Source: Verrucomicrobiaceae bacterium (GTDB taxonomy: Bacteria > Verrucomicrobiota > Verrucomicrobiia > Verrucomicrobiales > Verrucomicrobiaceae). From it: 64,000 nt of DNA. The translations under genes were made by a program, and so were the position numbers. The stretch is taken from the NCBI GenBank assembly GCA_016713035.1, contig JADJPW010000011.1, forward strand, positions 62,001 to 126,000, read 5' to 3'. Positions 25,749-34,687 of the stretch are shown here, in pieces (the stretch's first letter is position 1; each line of letters starts with the position of its first letter). Under the pieces are notes generated by a model that saw only the letters and a list, made by a program, of their open reading frames with translations, made no database searches and was not told the origin of the DNA.

Positions 25749-27320
25749 ATGATTCGTCTTCTTTTCGCCTTCCTCACCTTTGCGGTCGCCCTTCGTGCCG
25801 CAGAGCGGCCCAACATCGTCTTCATCTTCTGCGACGATCTCGCGCTCCAGGCCATCAGCTCCTATGGCGACAAGCGGAAGCTGCTCGATACGCCAAACAT
25901 GGACCGCCTCGCCAAAGAAGGCATGCGCTTTGACCGCTGCCTCGTGACGAATTCCATCTGCGGCCCCATGCGTGCCGTGATCCAGACCGGCAAGTACTCG
26001 CACGCCAACGGCTTCTACAACAACAGCAATAGCAAGTTCGATAGCTCTCAGCCCACCTTCCCGAAGGTCATGCAGAAAAGCGGCTACCAAATGGCCGTGA
26101 TCGGTAAATGGCATCTCATGACCGATCCCGTGGGCTATGACTACTGGAACGTCCTCCCTGGCCAAGGTGCCTACTACAACCCACCGATGATCGAAAATGG
26201 CAAACCGGTGAAGTATGAAGGCTACTGCACCGACATCATCGGCGACCTCACTTTGAAATGGCTGGACTCCCGCGACAAAACAAAACCCTTCATGATGATG
26301 TGCCAGCACAAGGCTCCGCACCGCGAGTGGGAGCCGCCGCTGCGCCTGCTCGGTTTTGACAAGGATCGTGTCTATGATGAGCCGGAGACGCTTTTCGATG
26401 CCTACAGCGGCCGTAGCAAAGCGGTGAGCGATCACGACATGGGCATCGACCGCACCTTTACCGAGCGCGACGCGAAACTCGTCGTGCCTGGCAATCTGAA
26501 CGAGGAACAGAAGAAAGCCTGGAATGACTACTACGAGCCACGAAACGCTAAATACGCCGCCGCAGCGCCCACGGGCCGTAATTTGGTCAAATGGCGCTAC
26601 CAGCGCTACATGCACGACTACCTCGCCTGCGTGAAGGCGGTGGATGAAAACGTGGGCCGTGTGCTCGATTACCTCGATAAAAACGATCTCACCAAGAACA
26701 CCGTCGTCATGCTCAGCAGCGATCAGGGTTTCTATCTCGGTGAGCATGGCTGGTTCGATAAGCGCTGGATCTTTGAGGAGTCCGTGCGCACGCCGTTCAT
26801 CGCCCGCTGGCCCGGTGTCATCCCAGCCGGCAGCAGCAACTCGCAGCTCACTAGCCTCGTCGATCTCGCCAGCACCTTTCTCGACATCGCGCAGGCTCCG
26901 CCGATGGAGGGCGTGCATGGCCGCAGCCTCGTGCCGATCATGAAAGGTAAAACGCCTGCCGATTGGCGAAAATCGCACTACTACCACTACTACGAGTATC
27001 CCGTGCCGCACCGCGTGCGCCCGCACTACGGCGTGATCACAGATCGCTACAAGCTCATCCATTACTACAAGCCGGACGTGGACGACTGGGAGCTGCTGGA
27101 TCGCAAAAAGGACCCGCTGGAGACCAAGAGCTTCTACAATGACCCCGAATACGCAGACACTGTGAAGGAGCTCAAGGCCGAAATCCTGCGCCTCCAGAAG
27201 GAACTCGGCGAAACCATGCCGCCACCACGTTTCACCCATGGCAACAAGGCCTTCGATGGCGAGCCTCAGCCCCCTGAGCAGCCGAAAAAGAAGGGCAAAG
27301 GCAAGAAAGCGAAGAATTGA
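25749..27320 (+). CDS. Exported sulfatase (formylglycine type), second copy
   Basis: The 523-residue product has a signal peptide (MIRLLFAFLTFAVALRAAE). Sulfatase motifs are NIVFIFCDDLALQAISSYG, NSICGPMRAVIQTGKY with the CxPxR modification site, IGKWHL, APHREWEPP and MLSSDQGFYLGEHGW. The last belongs to the iduronate-2-sulfatase/heparan-type branch, as do the C-terminal HYYHYYEYP and YKLIHYY segments. An unusual tail of about 17 residues (QPPEQPKKKGKGKKAKN) is strongly basic and may bind acidic polysaccharide or the surface. It is not closely similar to the sulfatase at 19.4-20.7 kb, so the two probably differ in substrate. Confidence 0.93.
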   Translation: MIRLLFAFLTFAVALRAAERPNIVFIFCDDLALQAISSYGDKRKLLDTPNMDRLAKEGMRFDRCLVTNSICGPMRAVIQTGKYSHANGFYNNSNSKFDSSQPTFPKVMQKSGYQMAVIGKWHLMTDPVGYDYWNVLPGQGAYYNPPMIENGKPVKYEGYCTDIIGDLTLKWLDSRDKTKPFMMMCQHKAPHREWEPPLRLLGFDKDRVYDEPETLFDAYSGRSKAVSDHDMGIDRTFTERDAKLVVPGNLNEEQKKAWNDYYEPRNAKYAAAAPTGRNLVKWRYQRYMHDYLACVKAVDENVGRVLDYLDKNDLTKNTVVMLSSDQGFYLGEHGWFDKRWIFEESVRTPFIARWPGVIPAGSSNSQLTSLVDLASTFLDIAQAPPMEGVHGRSLVPIMKGKTPADWRKSHYYHYYEYPVPHRVRPHYGVITDRYKLIHYYKPDVDDWELLDRKKDPLETKSFYNDPEYADTVKELKAEILRLQKELGETMPPPRFTHGNKAFDGEPQPPEQPKKKGKGKKAKN

Positions 27321-27406
27321 GCACCGCAGAGAGTCTGTTTCTTTGTTTGAACTGCGTGGCGATTGAGGGACACTCACACGCCACGCTCCCTCACGCCTGA
27401 TCAACC

Positions 27407-28000
27407 ATGATGAAACGACTTCCAGTGCTCGCCCTCTGCCTCTGCGCGGTGGCTTTGTGCTCGTGCGGCGGCTTTGGTGAACCGAAGAAGAAAAAGAAAA
27501 GCTCCAAACCAGATTCAGAACGAACTCTGCAACAGCGGCTCGACATGCCAAGCATCGAAAAGCGCAGCCGGTATGAGAAGATGATGACGAGCGGTGGGGA
27601 TCGGAACATCGGCTCGCATTACCAGAAGCAGATGCACAGCTACGGCAGCTTCAGCGGGAATCGCCAAGCAGGCGGGATGAAGTGGCATAAGGTGAACTAC
27701 GCCGCAGGATTGGGCTCCTCCCCTTATGGCAACGATGCCTTTAGTCAGGCGGGGAAATCCAGCCAGATCGGGGATAAGGCCTTCGATACATCCCTGAACC
27801 GCAATGCCACCATGATGTCCCGTGAAAACAAGAACATGGCCAGCGAAGGCAACCAGGTATTCGAGACTGATCCAGCACTGACGCGGAGCATGAGCAGGGG
27901 TAAGTGGCCCAAGATCATCGAGAATCGCCCCACCGGCAGCGGCGCTGGGGAGAAGACGTATTCCGAGGATGAGCTGAAGCGTATGCTCGGCAGACCGTGA
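27407..28000 (+). CDS. Predicted lipoprotein of unknown function
   Basis: The 197-residue product has a type II signal peptide with the lipobox LCSC at about residue 20, so the Cys would be acylated. A Lys/Ser-rich linker (EPKKKKKSSKPDSE) follows. The rest is polar, low in hydrophobic residues and rich in Asn, Ser, Gly and Met (SLNRNATMMSRENKN), suggesting an extended or partly disordered envelope protein. An ATG one codon later is an equally good start. It is followed by a clear hairpin terminator. I recognise no family. Confidence 0.75.
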   Translation: MMKRLPVLALCLCAVALCSCGGFGEPKKKKKSSKPDSERTLQQRLDMPSIEKRSRYEKMMTSGGDRNIGSHYQKQMHSYGSFSGNRQAGGMKWHKVNYAAGLGSSPYGNDAFSQAGKSSQIGDKAFDTSLNRNATMMSRENKNMASEGNQVFETDPALTRSMSRGKWPKIIENRPTGSGAGEKTYSEDELKRMLGRP

Positions 28001-28007
28001 AAAGGAG

Positions 28008-28036
28008 CCGCAGGACTCCTGCGGATGGATTTTTTC
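28008..28036 (+). terminator. Intrinsic terminator after the lipoprotein gene
   Basis: A 7-bp perfect stem CCGCAGG/CCTGCGG with a 3-nt loop begins 8 bp after the stop and is followed within 5 bp by ATTTTTTCT, a good U tract on the plus strand. Confidence 0.8.
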
Positions 28037-28149
28037 TAACTCGGCAGAAAAGCTGGCACGGGCCGTGCTGAGAGGAGTGGTCGTTCAACTACCCGGCTTC
28101 GGGTGGGCAAAACCTCAACTCAACTCAACTCAAACACACACCTCCACGC

Positions 28150-29052
28150 ATGAAGCTCCTCCGCCTCACCACGCTACTCGCCCTCAGTGCCGCATCCACA
28201 GCGCTAGCAGGCACCGCCCCCGCCCCGGCTCCGAAAAACCCCGTTGCTCCCGTCGAACCAGCTCCCTCCGCGCTCTTTGACAGCATCGGAGCCACGCTCG
28301 ATGCCGGTTATGACAGCCGCTACTACTACCGTGGCCTCTGGTTTGCCGATAACATCGTCTGGTCCTCGCTGAACCTCAGCGTGCCTCTCACAGAGAAGCT
28401 CTCCCTCGGCCTCGGTGCCACCTACATCTCCACCGTGCAGACCCCCTTCGGCAATCCGAAGAACAGCAGCGGCTTTGACTATTCCGAGATCGATGCCCTC
28501 GCCTCCCTCAACTACAACGCCGGCTGGGCCAAGTTCGGCGTGCAGTACCTCCACTACTTCTATCCAGATACCTATTCGGGCTCCTTCCCCCCCGGTGGTG
28601 CCAATGGCGGCACGGACCCAGAATTCGGCATCAAAGGTGCTGGTGAGGTCGGATTCACCGTCGCTGTCCCGCTCGGTGCTGCGAACCTCTACGGCGGCTA
28701 CTACTACGACTTCCGCGTCGGTGGCTCCTACTTCCAGCTCGGTGCGGACTACACATGGGCCGTCAATGACTGGCTCAGCATCGTCCCTGCCGTCCAGACC
28801 GGTTATGGCATCGACTACTACACTGGCAATGGCTCCGCCCTGACCAACAACGTCGGCCTCCCGCTCGCCAATGCACCCCGCTCGGGCTTCACCCACCTGC
28901 TGGCCTCCATCAGTGCTCCGATGAAGCTCACCAAAATTGCGACCTTCACGCCCTACGTGGCCTGGAATCACAGCTTTGACACCCGCTCCGCTCTGAACTT
29001 CACCACCCACAACGAAGTCTTCTGGGGCGCCAAGCTCTCCCTCGCCTTCTAA
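28150..29052 (+). CDS. Outer-membrane beta-barrel protein
   Basis: The 300-residue product has a signal peptide (MKLLRLTTLLALSAASTALA) and a short Pro/Ala linker (TAPAPAPKNPVAPVEPAPS). About 240 residues of alternating aromatic/hydrophobic strands follow (AGYDSRYYYRGLWFADN, LYGGYYYDFRVGGSYFQLGADYTW). It ends with a terminal aromatic residue (LSLAF), the sorting signature of outer-membrane barrels. The YDSRYYYRG opening resembles TorF/MltA-like putative porins. It is likely a channel or structural barrel; its substrate is unknown. It is monocistronic: a strong terminator lies downstream and another upstream. Confidence 0.85.
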   Translation: MKLLRLTTLLALSAASTALAGTAPAPAPKNPVAPVEPAPSALFDSIGATLDAGYDSRYYYRGLWFADNIVWSSLNLSVPLTEKLSLGLGATYISTVQTPFGNPKNSSGFDYSEIDALASLNYNAGWAKFGVQYLHYFYPDTYSGSFPPGGANGGTDPEFGIKGAGEVGFTVAVPLGAANLYGGYYYDFRVGGSYFQLGADYTWAVNDWLSIVPAVQTGYGIDYYTGNGSALTNNVGLPLANAPRSGFTHLLASISAPMKLTKIATFTPYVAWNHSFDTRSALNFTTHNEVFWGAKLSLAF

Positions 29053-29091
29053 TTCACTCTCTCGGTTAGTCTGATTCCATGGTTGGAACCG

Positions 29092-29127
29092 CCCCCGGTC
29101 AGCTCTGCTGGCCGGGGGTGTTTTTTT
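29092..29127 (+). terminator. Strong intrinsic terminator after the barrel gene
   Basis: A 12-bp stem (CCCCCGGTCAGC with GCTGGCCGGGGG, one G-T wobble) with a 3-nt loop is followed by TGTTTTTTT. Confidence 0.92.
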
Positions 29128-29288
29128 GAGACTGTTTCATCGCAAGGGAAGAGTCCTCCCATAGTCCTCGCTTTTCCTTTCCTCCAAACGGAGAGAACAC
29201 CTATCTCCTCCGCGTTCCCTGACGCCCCATTCCCGATTTTTCAGCTCTCAGCTTTCAGTCCCCATCTCCCCGCGCAGGCCTTTCCTCC

Positions 29289-32200
29289 ATGAATCTCTCC
29301 CTCCGCCCCGCCACGCTCGCCTCGCTCGATGCCTTCCGCGCTCGCCGTGCTGAGCTGCTCCGCACTCGCGGCATCCTTTGCGCCATCGCCATCGCACTCG
29401 CGGCATTCACCGTCATCGCCTTGCTCGACCGTGCGTGGTTCATGCCGGATGCCATACGGCCCTATTTCACCCTCGCCGCCTACGCTGGAGCTGCATTCGC
29501 TGCGTGGAAAGTCGCCCTGCGCTTCATCTCGCAGGCAAAAGGCCAAGAAGGTGCCGCCAAGCTCATCGAAACGGCTGAGCCCGCTCTCCGCGAGCGAATC
29601 CTCGCCGCCGTGGAGCTTTCCGCCTCTGGCGAGGTCAAAGACAGCGCCGAATTCCGCCAAAAGCTCCAAGACGATGTCGCCACCGCCGTCGAAGGCGTCG
29701 ATTGGGACAAGCGCCTGCCTGGTCGCTCACTGCGGCCCTGGTTCCTCGCCGCACTCGGCACCGCCGCAGTCGTCGGCGGCCTGTGCTTCATCCCCGGCCT
29801 GCACCTCCCCGGCTTCCTCGTCCGGGCGGCCGTACCTTTTGCCAACTTCGAGCGCCCCGCCTCGCTCAAAATCACCATCGTCGAGCCAGCACCCGCCTCC
29901 ACGCTCGCCCCCATCGGCAGCGAGGTGCCCCTCATCATCGAAACCGAAGGTGCCAAGGCCGCGACCGCCACGTTGGAAATCCTCACCGATGGCAGCCGCC
30001 CGCGCAAAATCGAGCTCACCGCCTTTGGCAGCAACCGCTTCGACGGACTCGTCCCCGTCGGTCAAAACGACATCCAATACCGCGTCCACGCCGAGGATGC
30101 CATCACGCCCTGGCACACGCTTTCCGCCCGCGCACGGCCACGCATCGTCAGCTTCGAAAAAACCATCGTCCCGCCCAAATACACCGGTTTGCCCGAAACG
30201 AAGCTCACAGAGGACCAGGGCGACCTGGAGGCCCTCGAAGGCTCCACCGTCAAAGTGGTGTTGGAAGCCAACGACTACTTATCCGAGGCCCAACTCGTAT
30301 TGAATGCGGAAACCTCAAACAAGGCTGTCTACCCCCTGACTGTATTCAACGAGAATTACGCAAGCCACGCTGCTGCTTCAATCGAAGTGAAAACGGAAAA
30401 CCAATCATGGTTGGTTCTTTTGAAAGCTGATGAAACCGGCTTCACCAACGAAGAAACCACCCCCTGGCGCATCACCAGCATCCCCGACCTCCCGCCCACC
30501 GCGCAGATCTCCGAGCCCGCGCAGCAGATCGAGCTCCTCCCGGATGAAGCCGTGCGCCTCACCGGCCTCGCCACCGACGACGTGGGCCTCGCCGCCGTCT
30601 CCCTCTCTCACGCCATCAACGGCACCAAATGGACCGAGACCCCGCTCGTCATCACCAAAGCCACCAAAGAAGCTCAAGTCACCCATCTCCTCCCGCTCGC
30701 CCCCCTCGGTGTCAAAGCGGGCGATGCCGTGCTCTTGAAACTCATCGCCACCGACCTCAAAGGCCAGAAAGCCGAGTCCCAGACCGTCCGCGTCATCCTT
30801 CTGGAGCAGACCATTGATCCGCGTCAGCGTGACTGGGCCGAAAACCAGCGACGCCTTGCGCAGCGGGCCGATTCCCTCGCCAAGCAAACCCGCGAGCTCA
30901 CCAAATCCCTCGACCAAGTCCGCAAGCAGGAGAAAAAAGATCCTGCAAATGCCGACACCGCCCTCGCCAAGGCGCAGAGCGAACTGGAGCAGGTCAAAGA
31001 GCAGTCTGAGCAGCTCTGGACCGACCTCAAAGAAGCCGCCAAAAACGCCCCGAATCAGCTCGATGCCGCTGAGGCCCAGCTCCTCGGCGAAAAGCTCGCC
31101 CAGCTCCGCCGTGAGGCTTTGCCCAAAATGGCCGCCCTCGAAAAAGGCGACACCGAACAGCTCGACGCCCTCAAAAAAGCCTCCCGCGTGGCCGATGCCG
31201 ACGCCGATGCCATCGCCAGCGCTGCCAAGGCCTTCGCCAATGAAGACACCGCCAAGATCGCCGCCCAGGAATCCCAGCAGCTCCAGCGCCAGGCCAAACT
31301 CCTCACCGAAAACGCCTTGCCCGCCAACCGCGACGCCAATCAGCGCCCGCAGTGGCAGGAGCAGCAGCGGGCCATGATCGCCCAGACCGAGGCCCTCAAA
31401 AAAGACCTCATCACCCTCGACGAAACCAGCCGCCAGCGTCACGCCGGTCAGCTCAAAACCCTCGACAAACAGCTCACCGAAACCGCCACCGATCTCAACG
31501 CCTCGCTCGACAAGCCGGATCAAACCAAAAGCCCCGAGCACCTCTACGGCGCTAGCGATAACCTCCGCAATCGCCTTCAACAAACCGCCGACGCCACGCG
31601 CCAGATCGCCGAAGCAGCCACCAAAGAAGCCGAGCAGCGCCGCGAGCAGCTCATGCGTCAGGACAACCCCGCCCTCGTCGCCTTGACCGAAGCCCGCCAA
31701 GCCCTCGCCGAGGCCGAATCCGCTGCGAAAAAGCCCGATAAAAAGCAGAAGCAGGAAAAAGACGGCATCACCCCCGCCGAGCGTGCTCAGCAGAAACTCG
31801 CCGAAGCCTCCAAACAACTCCAGGACCAAGCCGAACTCCGCGAGCAAAACCAGCTCACCAACACCCAGGCCGCGCTCGACACCAACCGCGCCTCCCGCGC
31901 CATCGACGAACTCGCCCAGAACGCCAAAAAAGCCGCCACGCCCGAAGAGATCGCCACCGCCAAAGCGCAGACCGAAAAGCTCGCCCAAATCGCCCGCACC
32001 CTTGAGGCCGACGCCGCCATCCAAGAAGCCGCCCAGGCCCTCGCCAGCGCCCAGCAGGCCGCCATGCAGCCTGCGAATAAACAGGACCTCCCGCAAACCG
32101 CCGCCCTGGCCAAATCCGCCGCCGAAACCCTCGCTGAGGCTCAAAACCAGCTCAGCCGCACCACCATTGCCGCCGAGCTGACCAAACAAAATCCCCAGGC

Positions 32201-33884
32201 CGCCAACCAACTCCGCCAGCTCAGCGAAGAAGCCAAAAACACCGCCAAGAACGCTGCCGAGCAAAACAAAAACCTCGCCAATCAAGCCGCCCAGGCCCAG
32301 CCGAACCAGCAGCTCAATCAAGACCCCGCTCAGCAAGCCACCGCCCAGGCCCAGATGAAGGCCAACGAGCTCGCCGCCCTCATCGAACCGCAAACCACCG
32401 CTGCCCGCGCCGATCTCGCCATTCTCACCCCCGAGGTCAGCGACATGATGAAGAAGGTCGCCGCCGATTTGAAGAAAACGCAGGAGCAGACCCAAAACGC
32501 CGCCAACGAAGCCAAAGCCGAAAAACCCGTCGCCGCCGTCGCGGAGAAGGCGCAGGCCTTGAAGGCCGAAAATGCCGAAAACACCGAGAAAATGGCCGCT
32601 TTGCAGGCTGCCCTCCGTCAGGAAGCCAACGCCGCCGATTTGACGCAAAAACCCGAAATGCAGATGGCCCGCGCCGCCGATGTCGCCCTGGCCCAAATGC
32701 AGAAAAACACCCCTCAAATTGCCCAGAACCTCAAACAAGCCGCCCAGGCCACCCAAAGCCAACCCCAGGCCCAAAATTTGCAGCAAGCCGCCGATGCCCA
32801 GCAGCAAGCCGCGCAGGCCCTGAACCAGCTCGCTCAGAACATGCAGAAGCTCGAAGACGGCCAGCAGCTCACCGAAGCTGAGCAGGCCGCCATGGCCGGC
32901 ATGGAGCAGGAACTCGGCGTCCAAGAGCCCCTCGACGAATCCTACCAGCGAGCACAGGAACTCGCCGAAATGGCTCAAAACGCCAAAGAGAACCCGCAGG
33001 CCGTATTAGCCGCCCTTGAAAAAGAGCTGCCGAAAAACCCCGCCATGCAGAAAGCCCTCGCCACCCTCGCCAAAGACACCGCCCAGCAAAGCGAAGCCGC
33101 CGTCGCCAAAGAAAGCCAGCAGCTCAGCAGCACCGGCATGGCCACCCTCGAAGCCGCGAACGACCTCAAACGCGTCGCCCGCCATCAGGACCGCCTCGGC
33201 GACAAACCCGCCGCCCAAACCACCGCCGAAGCCGCCCAAGCCCTCGAAGCCGCCGGCAAACAAGCCCAAGCCACCCAAGCCACGCCCCAGGCCAATCCCC
33301 AAGCCGCCCAGCAAGCCCAGGCGAACGCCGCCCAGGCCGCCAAAGCCGCCGAAGCCACCAACAGCAAAACCGCGCCGCCCCTTTTCACCAGCCCCCTCGC
33401 CCAAATGCAGGGCCAAATGCTCGCCCAAGCCCTCGACCAAATCGACGCCCAACTCCACCCCGCCGCGCAAAGCGCCAGCGGTCAGCCGCAACAAGGCCAG
33501 CAGGGCCAACCCGGCCAGCAACAAGGCCAACAAGCCCAAAACTCCCTCAACCAAGCCCAACAAGCCCAGCAGCAACAAATGGCCGACTCCCGCAACAGCG
33601 GCCAAACCCCCGGCCAACAACCCAGCCCGCAGCAGATGGCTCAGAACCAGCAGCAGAGTCAGCAAAACGGCGCTCAAAGCAACGAAGGCGGCAACAAGAG
33701 CCAGCTCGTGAAGGCCGAAGGCGAGCTCGGCACCATCACCGTCCTCGTCCCCGGCGATTGGGGCCATTTGCCTCAAAAAATGGCCGATGACCTCACCGAA
33801 GCCACCCGCAGCGAAGCCGCCCCCGAATACCGCGCCGCCATCGAAAGCTACTACAAAGCCATCGCCCAGAAGGCGAAGAAGTAG
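29289..33884 (+). CDS. Large membrane protein with Ala/Gln-rich coiled coil (DUF4175-like)
   Basis: The 1531-residue protein has two N-terminal hydrophobic helices (residues 28-48 ILCAIAIALAAFTVIALL, then 57-75) and a third near 150-170 (WFLAALGTAAVVGGLCFIPG). Beta-rich, Ig-like segments follow to about residue 500. Then comes roughly 950 residues dominated by Ala, Gln, Lys and Glu (EAQNQLSRTTIAAELTKQ, ANAAQAAKAAEATNS), almost certainly a long coiled coil. Near residue 1390 the sequence turns Gln/Gly-rich (GQPQQGQQGQPGQQQGQQ). A conserved-looking C-terminal cap (VLVPGDWGHLPQKMADDLTEA) ends it. The N-terminal layout resembles DUF4175-type proteins. It could span the periplasm; the function is unknown. 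The last 107 bp are partly duplicated 0.6 kb downstream. Confidence 0.8.
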   Translation: MNLSLRPATLASLDAFRARRAELLRTRGILCAIAIALAAFTVIALLDRAWFMPDAIRPYFTLAAYAGAAFAAWKVALRFISQAKGQEGAAKLIETAEPALRERILAAVELSASGEVKDSAEFRQKLQDDVATAVEGVDWDKRLPGRSLRPWFLAALGTAAVVGGLCFIPGLHLPGFLVRAAVPFANFERPASLKITIVEPAPASTLAPIGSEVPLIIETEGAKAATATLEILTDGSRPRKIELTAFGSNRFDGLVPVGQNDIQYRVHAEDAITPWHTLSARARPRIVSFEKTIVPPKYTGLPETKLTEDQGDLEALEGSTVKVVLEANDYLSEAQLVLNAETSNKAVYPLTVFNENYASHAAASIEVKTENQSWLVLLKADETGFTNEETTPWRITSIPDLPPTAQISEPAQQIELLPDEAVRLTGLATDDVGLAAVSLSHAINGTKWTETPLVITKATKEAQVTHLLPLAPLGVKAGDAVLLKLIATDLKGQKAESQTVRVILLEQTIDPRQRDWAENQRRLAQRADSLAKQTRELTKSLDQVRKQEKKDPANADTALAKAQSELEQVKEQSEQLWTDLKEAAKNAPNQLDAAEAQLLGEKLAQLRREALPKMAALEKGDTEQLDALKKASRVADADADAIASAAKAFANEDTAKIAAQESQQLQRQAKLLTENALPANRDANQRPQWQEQQRAMIAQTEALKKDLITLDETSRQRHAGQLKTLDKQLTETATDLNASLDKPDQTKSPEHLYGASDNLRNRLQQTADATRQIAEAATKEAEQRREQLMRQDNPALVALTEARQALAEAESAAKKPDKKQKQEKDGITPAERAQQKLAEASKQLQDQAELREQNQLTNTQAALDTNRASRAIDELAQNAKKAATPEEIATAKAQTEKLAQIARTLEADAAIQEAAQALASAQQAAMQPANKQDLPQTAALAKSAAETLAEAQNQLSRTTIAAELTKQNPQAANQLRQLSEEAKNTAKNAAEQNKNLANQAAQAQPNQQLNQDPAQQATAQAQMKANELAALIEPQTTAARADLAILTPEVSDMMKKVAADLKKTQEQTQNAANEAKAEKPVAAVAEKAQALKAENAENTEKMAALQAALRQEANAADLTQKPEMQMARAADVALAQMQKNTPQIAQNLKQAAQATQSQPQAQNLQQAADAQQQAAQALNQLAQNMQKLEDGQQLTEAEQAAMAGMEQELGVQEPLDESYQRAQELAEMAQNAKENPQAVLAALEKELPKNPAMQKALATLAKDTAQQSEAAVAKESQQLSSTGMATLEAANDLKRVARHQDRLGDKPAAQTTAEAAQALEAAGKQAQATQATPQANPQAAQQAQANAAQAAKAAEATNSKTAPPLFTSPLAQMQGQMLAQALDQIDAQLHPAAQSASGQPQQGQQGQPGQQQGQQAQNSLNQAQQAQQQQMADSRNSGQTPGQQPSPQQMAQNQQQSQQNGAQSNEGGNKSQLVKAEGELGTITVLVPGDWGHLPQKMADDLTEATRSEAAPEYRAAIESYYKAIAQKAKK

Positions 33885-33926
33885 AAGTTGCCAAGTCGGC
33901 AGCTCACTTGGTAGTCTTTAACTGCC

Positions 33927-34478
33927 ATGAAACACATCCCTTTTCTGCTCCTGCCTTTTGTCTTCGGTGCAACGCCCCTGATGTCCGCTGATGTTGAACT
34001 GGGTCGTTTGAAGCAATCCTACCAAGACGCGACCAAGCGTGCATTGGAACCAATCAACGCCACCTATGAGAAGGAGCTGCTCCGCTTGTTGGAAAAGCAT
34101 ACCAAAGCTGGGAAACTGGCCGAGGCTATTGAAGTCAAAGAGGAAATCGAACGGCTGACTGGCCGAGTGATTAAAGACACCGCAGGAACGCCAGCATCGC
34201 CCGAAAAATCAGTCGAACGTTTTTTTGCCGGACGTACTTGGAAAACTGGCCTCGGAACGAAATTTGACTTTAAGCGTGACGGGTCAGGCACTCGACAGCT
34301 CGGCTCCGACAAAAAACCTATCGTTTGGAAAGTCGGCGTAGATGGCATTGTGGAAGTCACGGGTGAAAAGAATGGTTCGGGAACCATGGAAAACTGGTTC
34401 TTTAAATTCCTCAGCCGCGATGAAGGCTACATAGGTGGTGCCAAAGACAAAATTGACGGGCGTGTGAATCCGGACTGA
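33927..34478 (+). CDS. Small exported protein with an N-terminal coiled coil
   Basis: The 183-residue product has a signal peptide (MKHIPFLLLPFVFGATPLMSA). A helical segment (YQDATKRALEPINATYEKE then LEKHTKAGKLAEAIEVKEE) belongs to a motif I recall from many secreted Planctomycetes/Verrucomicrobia proteins (ALxPINATYxKELxxL, TKAGKLDEALxIKxEI). The C-terminal 90 residues form a small beta-rich domain (TKFDFKRDGSGTRQ, WKVGVDGIVEVTGEKNGS). Base composition is noticeably less GC-rich than the flanking giant gene. The gene sits between the true 3' end of that gene and a degraded copy of the same end, so it appears to have been inserted or moved together with a duplication. Function unknown. Confidence 0.75.
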   Translation: MKHIPFLLLPFVFGATPLMSADVELGRLKQSYQDATKRALEPINATYEKELLRLLEKHTKAGKLAEAIEVKEEIERLTGRVIKDTAGTPASPEKSVERFFAGRTWKTGLGTKFDFKRDGSGTRQLGSDKKPIVWKVGVDGIVEVTGEKNGSGTMENWFFKFLSRDEGYIGGAKDKIDGRVNPD

Positions 34479-34515
34479 ACCGCAGGCATATCTTCGTGAG
34501 CCATGCCTCCTCCAT

Positions 34516-34607
34516 AAATGGCCGACGACCTCACCGAAGCCGCCCCCGAATACCGCGCCGCCATCGAAAGCTACTACAAAGCCATCGCTCAGAAGGCGAA
34601 GAAGTAG
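34516..34607 (+). pseudogene. Duplicated 3' remnant of the large coiled-coil gene
   Basis: This 92-bp stretch repeats the end of the upstream gene (33778-33884), including the stop codon. It carries two point differences and an internal deletion of 15 bp (five codons). It can be read as a 29-codon peptide beginning MADDLTEAAPEYRAA. It has no signal for independent expression and is best seen as a remnant. Confidence 0.9.
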
Positions 34608-34687
34608 GTTCAGTCACCCTTCGTTGCGGCATGCCATTTCCTTGAGGCGTGATTTGCCAAAACGCGTGTACCTTGCACCTGTGCGGC

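Noticed and set aside
25731..27551. A 606-codon ORF on the minus strand across the second sulfatase gene.
   Set aside because: It is fully antisense to a gene with complete sulfatase motifs; its translation is His/Val-rich without any family feature. Long antisense ORFs are expected at this GC content.
30405..32978. An 857-codon minus-strand ORF, Gly/Leu-rich, inside the giant coiled-coil gene.
   Set aside because: The Gly/Leu/Phe repeats are just the antisense reading of Ala/Gln/Lys codons; no start signal, domain or independent promoter.
34607..34687. Search for REP palindromes or IS ends around the short RAYT gene.
   Set aside because: GCGGCATGC occurs twice nearby but without convincing palindromes or a shared border, so no element boundary is called.
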